A stretch of 5,315 nucleotides of DNA, taken from NCBI GenBank assembly GCA_008501785.1, contig QQUD01000319.1, forward strand, positions 1-5,315, given 5' to 3'. The notes beneath the pieces were generated by a model. The model was not told where the DNA came from. It did not search any database and saw only the letters and a list, made by a program, of their open reading frames with translations. The translations under genes were made by a program, and so were the position numbers. Within the stretch, counting starts at the first letter, position 1; every line of letters begins with the position of its first letter. Positions 1 to 4,908 of this stretch are shown here, piece after piece. This DNA is from Chloroflexota bacterium. GTDB lineage: Bacteria; Chloroflexota; Anaerolineae; Promineifilales; Promineifilaceae.

Positions 1-1
1 A

Positions 2-457
2 CCAACGCCCACCTACTCGCCACTTGCCACTCGCTACTCATCACATATCCCCGCCGAGGTTGTGCGTGTCATCGATGGCGACACTGCCGTCTTCCGTATC
101 AACAACACCGAAGAAACTGTTCGCTTTTTGGGTATCGATGCTCCCGAAACCGTCCACCCTAATAAATCTGCTGAATGTTTTGGCCCTGAAGCCAGTGAAT
201 TTGTGAAAGGTGTGTTGGAGGAGGAAACGGCCGTTTACATCGAATTAGACGAAATGACGGGGGAGAGGGACAAATACGGCCGTTTACTCGCCCATATTTG
301 GCTCGAAGATGCCACCCTACTTAACGAGCTGCTGCTGCAAGAAGGCTACGCCGAGTTCGCCAATTATGGGAATCCAACGGAGAATGACAGCATTTATCTC
401 CAGGCAGAAAACGACGCAAAGATTGCTTCAATTGGCTTGTGGAAGAGTTGCCCCTAA
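2..457 (+). CDS. Thermonuclease (staphylococcal nuclease family), 5' partial
   Basis: This is a Ca2+-dependent phosphodiesterase of the SNase fold that degrades DNA and RNA, usually exported. The frame is open from the window edge to the TAA at 455-457 (151 codons before the stop). The first possible start inside the window is the GTG at 62, but the codons just before it (Ala-Glu-Val) already look like the first SNase strand, so the real start is probably upstream. Counting from GTG 62, the active site is complete: VIDGDT (residues 3-8, with D7 equal to Asp21 of the S. aureus enzyme), R21 and D26 of RFLGIDAPE, E29, and R74 of KYGR (equal to Arg35, Asp40, Glu43 and Arg87). C39 and C130 match a Cys pair common in exported members. 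The segment before the domain is rich in Pro, Thr and Ser, like a linker behind a signal peptide or lipobox outside the window. It is the only + strand gene and converges on the glycosyltransferase remnant. Confidence 0.9.
   Translation, partial: PTPTYSPLATRYSSHIPAEVVRVIDGDTAVFRINNTEETVRFLGIDAPETVHPNKSAECFGPEASEFVKGVLEEETAVYIELDEMTGERDKYGRLLAHIWLEDATLLNELLLQEGYAEFANYGNPTENDSIYLQAENDAKIASIGLWKSCP
15..49 (+). repeat. Degenerate 7-bp tandem repeat (ACTCGCC-like)
   Basis: Successive heptamers read ACTCGCC, ACTTGCC, ACTCGCT, ACTCATC and a decayed ACATATC. The first three are clearly related and the last two are increasingly diverged. The period of seven is not a multiple of three, so the repeat does not produce a repeating peptide even though it lies in the open frame before the nuclease domain. 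Short heptanucleotide tandem repeats are known from filamentous cyanobacteria and similar arrays occur in other bacteria. Here the array either forms part of a low-constraint linker or lies in a 5' region that is not translated. Confidence 0.5.
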
Positions 458-564
458 TAATTAGTATGATGTCAAGCACAGAAATTGTTAAAATTTCTTC
501 TCACAAAATCCAGCTCATACCAACATCTGCCAGAGCCATTAAACTGCGGTCGCTTGTACAAAAA

Positions 565-1067
565 TCACTGCCCGTTTGTGCCAAAAGCATTTGCTAATAG
601 AACCTGGAATTGACTGCAGAGAACTTTATAAGAGAAATGGCGCAAGGCAAGTGCATAATTAGACCTGCATAACTCAGCCTGGTATACAGGATCATCTAAG
701 ATACGAAGTGTATCTTGAACCGTTTTTTCTGTGATGTATTCATCAAATTCGATGACCTTAAATTCCTTTGGCCGAATATCTGTTGCATAAATCGCGTAAT
801 TATTGACGACATTTGGGGGCACTTTATGATGAAGGCTGTACCTCTGGCAAAAATTTTCAAATAGTCTTCACCATAAGGTATTAATGAGATTTCATTTTTC
901 TTTTTAATCCTGTGCAGCAAAGTAACAATATCATCCCAATCGACTGGATGAAAATCATCTAAAATCGTTGTTAATTGTTGAAATTGTTCATTCAAGTTAC
1001 ATAAATTCATTAAAACGTTTGCTAATATATGGCTTACTAAAAAAGAAAGACGTATACAAAATCTCAT
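565..1067 (-). pseudogene. Glycosyltransferase 3' remnant, frameshifted
   Basis: Two overlapping frames together make one protein. The upstream frame (from ATG 1067) carries a segment ending SLIPYGEDYLKIF. The downstream frame, open from 867 to the TGA at 565-567, continues as CQRYSLHHKVPPN, then NNYAIYATDI, a DEYITEKTV stretch, LDDP, and NYALALRHFSYKVL. That last part resembles the C-terminal end of GT4/GT-B glycosyltransferases, where a helix of the form NYxLxxRxFSYxVL follows an LxDP turn. Adding one T to the T-run at 849-853 (minus strand TTTTT) joins the frames into about 167 residues. A full GT4 enzyme is usually 350-420 residues, so the N-terminal acceptor domain is absent and the product is unlikely to be an active transferase. 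The ATG overlaps the stop of the lysine-rich gene as ATGA, suggesting past translational coupling. The family assignment comes from motif recognition only; a sequencing error at the T-run could explain the frameshift but not the missing N-terminal half. Confidence 0.6.
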
Positions 1068-1207
1068 TCTGTTTTCGAAATGAATATTTCAGGGTTCTCT
1101 TTTTTCACCTTTTTTTCTCTTTTTTCCCTTTTTGCCTGCTTTTTTTCCTTTAAGGTTTTTGCTGGTTTATTGCTGCCTCTTTTTCTAATATTCTTTCCTT
1201 TGCTCAT
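1064..1207 (-). CDS. Small lysine-rich protein, 47 aa, unknown function
   Basis: This short gene explains the striking T/C-rich stretch on the + strand. It starts at ATG 1207 with a strong ribosome binding site, AAGGAG at 1214-1219, six bases upstream, and ends at TGA 1064-1066. The product begins MSKGKNIRKRGSNKPAK and continues into a run of alternating Lys, Glu, Arg and Ala (residues 19-37), ending NPEIFISKTE. It has 15 Lys and 4 Arg against 6 Glu, so it is strongly basic; the middle is probably a single charged helix with no hydrophobic core, membrane segment or cysteine. Such proteins often bind nucleic acid or ribosomes, but nothing here proves that. It lies 53 bases behind the 64-aa gene and its stop overlaps the next ATG (ATGA), so it belongs to the spoVS-like run. 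I do not recognise the family. Confidence 0.75.
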   Translation of the reverse strand: MSKGKNIRKRGSNKPAKTLKEKKQAKREKREKKVKKENPEIFISKTE

Positions 1208-1260
1208 GTTTTTCTCCTTAACGATTATTTTCTGTTCAATTGTTTTACCAATTGATTGAA

Positions 1261-1455
1261 TTAACTTGTTTCACCACCATCATCAGCCCAAACCATCAAT
1301 GCTAACGACATGGCGTGGATGTCTTGTGCAAGCTGTTCTTCTTGGATCTGTTTTTTGCGAGCCTTCTGCTCTTTTAACCATCGCAAAAAGTCTTCTTTGG
1401 TTTTGTAAGTACTGTGTATAAAAAGCTGCGACTTTAATTTATTTCTCGACTCCAT
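1261..1455 (-). CDS. Hypothetical 64-aa charged protein
   Basis: I do not recognise this gene. The start chosen is ATG 1455, because GAGGAA at 1462-1467 stands six bases upstream; a TTG at 1479 in the same frame would add eight residues but destroys this logic. The product begins MESRNKLKSQLFIHSTYK. Residues 19-45 (KEDFLRWLKEQKARKK and QIQEEQLAQ) form a highly charged amphipathic helix, possibly a short coiled coil, followed by a hydrophobic patch MSLALMVW and an acidic tail. There is no signal peptide or clear membrane segment. It lies 31 bases behind the spoVS-like stop and 53 bases before the lysine-rich gene, so co-transcription is likely. Its size and pairing with a tiny basic protein suggest an accessory or adaptor role, which is inference. 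Confidence 0.65.
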   Translation of the reverse strand: MESRNKLKSQLFIHSTYKTKEDFLRWLKEQKARKKQIQEEQLAQDIHAMSLALMVWADDGGETS

Positions 1456-1461
1456 GCGATA

Positions 1462-1467
1462 TTCCTC
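1462..1467 (-). promoter_or_regulatory. Ribosome binding site deciding start of 64-aa gene
   Basis: GAGGAA on the minus strand, six bases before ATG 1455. It falls inside the extra codons that a TTG start at 1479 would require, so it argues for the shorter 64-aa product. Confidence 0.6.
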
Positions 1468-1486
1468 GCAATTCCACAAAAGCTAA

Positions 1487-1849
1487 TTATGGATTTGGTG
1501 CAGCTATGTCAAGCTCTTTTTCTGTTTGGTTGAATGCCATCCCGGCAGAATTTTGGATGTCACTATCCTTCTCGATATGTATTTTGCTTTCTTGCACTTC
1601 AACGGTTATTCTAACGGCCGTTCTTTCCTGCCCCTCAATTTCAATCCCTACAAAAGAAGGAACAAAAACAATATTTTTTCCTTCCTCTCTCAGGTATCCC
1701 TTGGCAATAATTACTGCTTTAATTGCCTGGTTAACCGCTCCCGCACCGATAGCCTGGACTTCAGCACTTCCATTTTCACGGCACACCCCAGCAATTGCCC
1801 CTGCTACAAGTGCTGTCCGAGATCGAGATGCTACTTTAATCACATTCAT
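1487..1849 (-). CDS. spoVS: Stage V sporulation protein S (SpoVS) family protein
   Basis: SpoVS is a small Alba-like nucleic-acid-binding protein. In Bacillus it affects septation and late sporulation, but homologues are widespread in non-sporulating Chloroflexota, Deinococcota, Thermotogota and others. Residues 1-86 match the family along their whole length: MNVIKVASRSR, AGAIAGVCRENG, the signature VQAIGAGAVNQAIKA at 31-45, IAKGYL, FVPSFVGIEIEG and ERTAVRITVEV. The start is ATG 1849, with AGGAG at 1859-1863 nine bases upstream; an in-frame start at 1909 would add 20 residues not seen in the family. Typical members end near residue 86-90, whereas this one carries about 34 more (KIHIEKDSDIQ to AAPNP), polar and probably disordered. 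It heads the run of two small genes and the glycosyltransferase remnant. The 194 bases before it hold no gene and no clear sigma-70 promoter. Bacterial spores should not be inferred from it. Confidence 0.92.
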   Translation of the reverse strand: MNVIKVASRSRTALVAGAIAGVCRENGSAEVQAIGAGAVNQAIKAVIIAKGYLREEGKNIVFVPSFVGIEIEGQERTAVRITVEVQESKIHIEKDSDIQNSAGMAFNQTEKELDIAAPNP

Positions 1850-2043
1850 ACAGCTTGTCTCCTGTGAAATAACTTTTACCGCACGTCTTATCAAAGCTAA
1901 CAGCGCCAACCCCAGTCGATAAACGTCCTATGAGCGAAAAACGTATGCAGGCCTATCTGTTCTGCAAATTTTCAACTTGCGCGTGGATACTGATGGATAT
2001 AAAGCAACATAACACACACAACTGTCAGAATTGAGATACAACT

Positions 2044-2250
2044 TTAATCAATCTTAGCCTCATATACCCGTCGGTTGAAATCCCATTTAGCGTGCTCATG
2101 ACTGTAACCATACTTCTGCTGCAGCAACGCAATCATTTGCTCAGCTTTGCCGCTAACCTGTTCCAGATCGTCGTCGGTGAGTTTGCTCCACCACCCTTTG
2201 ACCTGATCTCTCATTTCCTGCCACTTGTCTTCAAATACATCTTGGTTCAT
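2044..2250 (-). CDS. CsbD family stress-response protein
   Basis: This 68-aa protein belongs to the CsbD/YjbJ family of small, hydrophilic, abundant cytoplasmic proteins, which are induced by general stress (sigma-B in Bacillus) and have no known enzymatic activity. The family pattern is visible: an N-terminal helix with EDKWQEMRDQVKGWW, then KLTDDDLEQVSGKAEQ at residues 23-38, then a helix ending LLQQKYGYSHEHA. The core KLTDDDL followed by a Gly-Lys helix and KYG is diagnostic. The C-terminal end (KWDFNRRVYEAKID) replaces the usual short tail. ATG 2250 has a strong ribosome binding site, GGGGAGGA, at 2258-2265. A TATAAT-like box lies about 47 bases upstream of the start, so the gene is probably a separate transcription unit, possibly reading on into spoVS 194 bases further on. 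Confidence 0.9.
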   Translation of the reverse strand: MNQDVFEDKWQEMRDQVKGWWSKLTDDDLEQVSGKAEQMIALLQQKYGYSHEHAKWDFNRRVYEAKID

Positions 2251-2296
2251 AGGGCGATCCTCCCCGTTCTTATAGACAGGCTGTCCTGATTTTTAG

Positions 2297-2302
2297 ATTA
2301 TA
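2297..2302 (-). promoter_or_regulatory. Probable -10 box of the csbD-like gene
   Basis: The minus strand reads TATAAT exactly, within CCATATAATC, about 47 bases before ATG 2250. No good -35 hexamer occurs 16-18 bases upstream; TTCACT is present but 21 bases away. It could therefore be a weak or activator-dependent promoter. The surrounding AT-rich stretch 2290-2330 supports a promoter region between the hairpin and the gene. Confidence 0.4.
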
Positions 2303-2356
2303 TGGATTATCTATTGATGATAAAGTGAATCCTCTTTGGAAACATCGGCTGGTCAG

Positions 2357-2396
2357 CGGATATTAAACTCCCCCACTTGGGGGAGTTTAATATCCG
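2357..2396 (-). terminator. Perfect 18-bp inverted repeat, probable terminator hairpin
   Basis: The arms CGGATATTAAACTCCCCC and GGGGGAGTTTAATATCCG are exact reverse complements, separated by the 4-base loop ACTT on the + strand. The hairpin begins 24 bases after the stop of the beta-propeller lectin gene and lies before the csbD-like promoter, the right place to end the lectin transcript. It has no U-tract on either side and its GC core is next to the loop rather than at the base, so it is not a textbook intrinsic terminator. It may act as an mRNA 3' stabiliser, or be a palindromic repeat element or insertion footprint. Confidence 0.55.
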
Positions 2397-2420
2397 AATT
2401 TCAAAGCGTAGATATTGGTT

Positions 2421-3479
2421 TTATTGATGTTGGCTGGAATATTCGTCTTTCGTAAGTTGAAATTCCCGCAGCCAAAGTTCACCATTCTGACACAAGACGA
2501 CACAGGAAACTAGCCCCCCGCCTTTATCTAACAAGGACTCCTCCCACACTGCTGGATCAGTAGTCACACCATCACCCAAAGATTGCCATTCTTGCCAGAC
2601 GACTCCATTGCGTTGACGGGACCAAAGCTTGTCTTGGATACCGCGTCCAAAGACAAATGTGCTATCAATATCATCAATATGTATCGCAGCGGGTAATCCA
2701 TTCAACTGGCCGCCCAGATTCTCAAAACCGTTCCAACGGATTCCATTCCATGTATAGACAAAAAGTTCGTTGTCTTCACCGACAACAAAACATTCAATTC
2801 CATTTCTGGTGTGAATTGCGATAGGAACCTGAATCAGATTGCCACCAAGGTTTGTCCAACCGCCAAAGACTCTTTTTTCTTGAAGGCGATTATCTCTCCC
2901 AAACGTATGCCATAAGTGATTGTCTTGTCCGCGCACTAAAATGTGCAAACCACGTCCGTCAAAGACAACACTAGGACGGCCGTTTAGCCCCTTCTTACCA
3001 CTTTCTCCCCACGGCCCTCCTAGATTCTCCCAATGCCTAATATTATCTCTGTCCTGTTCAGAGGGAACATAAGCATATGCGAGCTGATGGTCCGTCCCTT
3101 CTCCAAAAATCTCGGTATTTCCATCCATCGTGGTCCATGAGTGTACAGCGCCAAGGAATTTCCTGGGACCAAATGTTTTTAGCCAGCGATATTGAGAGCC
3201 ATTAGATTCGATATGATAAAGGCACTTATCTCTGCCGGTGGCCAAGAAACCACCCATGCGCGTTGGCCCCATTGCAAGATGGGCAATGGTACCGGCTCCA
3301 CCCGTATTAATGGTGGCTCGTATTCTACCGAGTGTAGCAGGAATATGCTTAATCACATTTCCAGCTCGATCTTGCACATCTATTACATATCCAGATTCTC
3401 CCAATCCCGTCATCGCCAATTCTGGTTTTCCCTGGTATGGTCCGGATGCTATTTTTGTCCAAGCATGCCATTTTCCCAT
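2421..3479 (-). CDS. PLL-like beta-propeller lectin (DUF346 repeats)
   Basis: The 352-aa product is built from about seven repeats of 45-50 residues, each with an aromatic-rich strand of the form WxNLGG, a hydrophobic strand and a turn of the form G-x-D-x-x-L-W. Clear copies are WENLGG (150-155) with GQDNHLW (184-190), WTNLGG (208-213) with GEDNELF (234-240), FENLGG (252-257) with GIQDKLW (280-286), and WQSLGD (298-303) with QNGELW (331-336). Three more diverged copies occupy residues 3-138 (WHAWTK; GRDKCLY at 82-88; GTDHQLA at 128-134). This is the pattern of seven-bladed fucose-binding lectins of the Photorhabdus PLL family and related DUF346 proteins. No signal peptide is visible, so it is cytoplasmic, released by lysis or exported by another route. 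ATG 3479 has AAGGAA at 3487-3492. It follows the trefoil-helical gene by 51 bases and is probably translated from the same mRNA. The sugar specificity is unknown. Confidence 0.78.
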   Translation of the reverse strand: MGKWHAWTKIASGPYQGKPELAMTGLGESGYVIDVQDRAGNVIKHIPATLGRIRATINTGGAGTIAHLAMGPTRMGGFLATGRDKCLYHIESNGSQYRWLKTFGPRKFLGAVHSWTTMDGNTEIFGEGTDHQLAYAYVPSEQDRDNIRHWENLGGPWGESGKKGLNGRPSVVFDGRGLHILVRGQDNHLWHTFGRDNRLQEKRVFGGWTNLGGNLIQVPIAIHTRNGIECFVVGEDNELFVYTWNGIRWNGFENLGGQLNGLPAAIHIDDIDSTFVFGRGIQDKLWSRQRNGVVWQEWQSLGDGVTTDPAVWEESLLDKGGGLVSCVVLCQNGELWLREFQLTKDEYSSQHQ

Positions 3480-3530
3480 TTTAAAGTTCCTTATAAAATT
3501 TGCGGCCTTTTATCTAAGCAAAATCACTCA

Positions 3531-4784
3531 CTATACTGCCCTTGCTGTCCATGAATGGGCAAGCACAACCGGGTTACCGAACTCGGTATCGAAATGAATC
3601 CCCATCATTTCAATATAGTCATTGAGTGTATAGAACGCTTCGTTATCAGGGTGGTTGACGTGTCGCTTGCGTTGGTAAGCATCTGTATATCGATTCGTTG
3701 CATACAGTGTGGGGGATTCCTTGATTAATGATATGCGTTTCTTCTTGATTTGCGAGTAGGTTTCCAAGAGATGTTGTGTATAATTTTGCGCTGTTTCCCT
3801 TAGCAGTGTGCTTCCTGGGGCAAGGCTTTCTATCGCGTGGATGATCGCCAGCTGCTCAGACGCTACTTGCATGAAGAGGACAAACCCGGCATCTTTAAGT
3901 TCCGAAACCGTCAACCTGTCGATGATCGCATCATACTTGTGCATGGCATCATCCAAAGCTCCCTTGAGTCTCTGTTTATCCTTTTCGTATTTAAAGGTTT
4001 TGAGTTTGGCACGTGCAGCAAACAGGTCGCGTATCAGGTTATTCAGACTGTCTTCAAGGAAGGTCTGTTTGATAATCTGTTTCAACGTAAGTACCAAAGC
4101 CTGATACAATTTCTGGATATCATTCTTTTGGGGAAAGATACCAAGCATCTTGCCAATGGTATCAATGCGATCAGAGAGGATTACCCCTCTTCCATAGCTG
4201 CCGGTGGGTTTGGGTAAGGCTTTTTCATACCAGTTGTTGTAGCTGCTGATGTCCTTGAGTTTGACTGCGGGGAGAGTAGCAGCATAATAGTCTCCATTTT
4301 CGAAGATGTTGGCCTCGACCAACATCCAGGACATACTTGCTTCGGGGAAATACATCCTCGCTTGCACGACCGCAGATTTGTGAGAAGGCTTCATTGACAG
4401 GTCGGCTGCGCTTCCACCTGTCAAGTCATTATCAATTTGATAGGTGTGTTTGTCCCTCTCAAGCAACTTCCAATTAATGCTCCCATCTTTCGCTTGGCAA
4501 AGCTGTATCCCCACCTCATTAGAGTCATTCTTCACTGCAAGATACATACCGCTCCATTTGTTGTTGAACCGCACAAGATTATTTTCAATGTCAACGAATT
4601 CGATCATCCATTTAAAAGATTCTCTGAACGCCTTGTATTGATTCTTGTACTCAATTGTTGTCTGGTTATATTGGTAGACATCAATCCCCGCCGACATGCT
4701 ATACCAATCATCCTTGGTAATATATGGTGCCAAGACATTACCGTTGCCCACATTAACGATGTAGTAATGACGATCGCTTTTCAT
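3531..4784 (-). CDS. Ricin-type beta-trefoil lectin fused to predicted helical, toxin-like domain
   Basis: This 417-aa two-part protein opens with a ricin B-like beta-trefoil (residues 6-157). Three subdomains each begin with a 'tyrosine/hydrophobic, then gly-asn or asp' strand and end in a QxW-like motif: YYIVNVGNGNVLA to FKWMIEF (58-63), MYLAVKND to QLCQAKDGSINWKLLE (94-109), and TYQIDNDLTGG to QARMYFPEASMSWMLVEAN (141-159). Residues about 200-355 are predicted as long amphipathic helices (LYQALVLTLKQIIKQ, LNNLIRDLFAARAKL, ALDDAMHKYDAIIDRL), with a hydrophobic central helix at about 299-318 (GFVLFMQVASEQLAIIHAI) and then YTQHLLETYSQIKKKRISLI. That order recalls the pore-forming domain I of Cry-type delta-endotoxins, but the resemblance is weak. 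There is no signal peptide. ATG 4784 is preferred to the longer start at 4901, because GGAG lies seven bases upstream and the trefoil begins at once. Lectin is well supported; pore former is inference. Confidence 0.65.
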   Translation of the reverse strand: MKSDRHYYIVNVGNGNVLAPYITKDDWYSMSAGIDVYQYNQTTIEYKNQYKAFRESFKWMIEFVDIENNLVRFNNKWSGMYLAVKNDSNEVGIQLCQAKDGSINWKLLERDKHTYQIDNDLTGGSAADLSMKPSHKSAVVQARMYFPEASMSWMLVEANIFENGDYYAATLPAVKLKDISSYNNWYEKALPKPTGSYGRGVILSDRIDTIGKMLGIFPQKNDIQKLYQALVLTLKQIIKQTFLEDSLNNLIRDLFAARAKLKTFKYEKDKQRLKGALDDAMHKYDAIIDRLTVSELKDAGFVLFMQVASEQLAIIHAIESLAPGSTLLRETAQNYTQHLLETYSQIKKKRISLIKESPTLYATNRYTDAYQRKRHVNHPDNEAFYTLNDYIEMMGIHFDTEFGNPVVLAHSWTARAV

Positions 4785-4791
4785 GTGTTTT

Positions 4792-4795
4792 CTCC
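4792..4795 (-). promoter_or_regulatory. Ribosome binding site deciding start of trefoil-helical gene
   Basis: The minus strand reads TGGAGAAAACAC before ATG 4784, placing GGAG seven bases from the start. The 39 extra codons of the longer reading from 4901 overlap decayed kinase sequence and show no lectin features, so they are probably not translated. Confidence 0.6.
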
Positions 4796-4908
4796 ATTTA
4801 TTGATCAGTATTTGAGGAAACAAGCTTAATCCGCCAGGGCGACTTTCCATGAACCACATAGCATTTTGTATAATGAATTCCTGTATAATCCGGGAACTCA
4901 TAGAACTG

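Noticed and set aside
480..498. AT-rich hairpin AGAAATT-loop-AATTTCT after the nuclease stop
   Set aside because: Seven weak A/T-dominated pairs with no following T-run are not enough to call a terminator.
968..1153. Small + strand hydrophobic Phe/Leu-rich frame
   Set aside because: Its Phe/Leu runs are simply the reverse complement of the lysine-rich gene, and it lacks a ribosome binding site.
1236..1255. Inverted repeat TCAATTG / CAATTGA before the 47-aa gene
   Set aside because: Seven mostly A/T pairs can occur by chance in AT-rich DNA, and there is no U-tract or clear regulatory logic.
1487..1849. Evidence that the organism makes endospores
   Set aside because: SpoVS-family proteins are common in non-sporulating phyla, and no other sporulation gene is present.
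1506..1922. Open + strand frame of 138 codons opposite spoVS
   Set aside because: It is the antisense of a confidently recognised SpoVS gene, and the hydrophobic translation is a by-product of that coding strand.
3808..4217. Open + strand frames opposite the helical domain gene
   Set aside because: They have no ribosome binding site or recognisable motif and lie fully antisense to a gene with clear domain structure.
4785..4901. Longer 456-aa reading of the trefoil-helical gene from ATG 4901
   Set aside because: The extra 39 residues overlap the readthrough remnant of the kinase gene, have no good ribosome binding site and no family character, whereas ATG 4784 has GGAG at seven bases and the trefoil starts at once.
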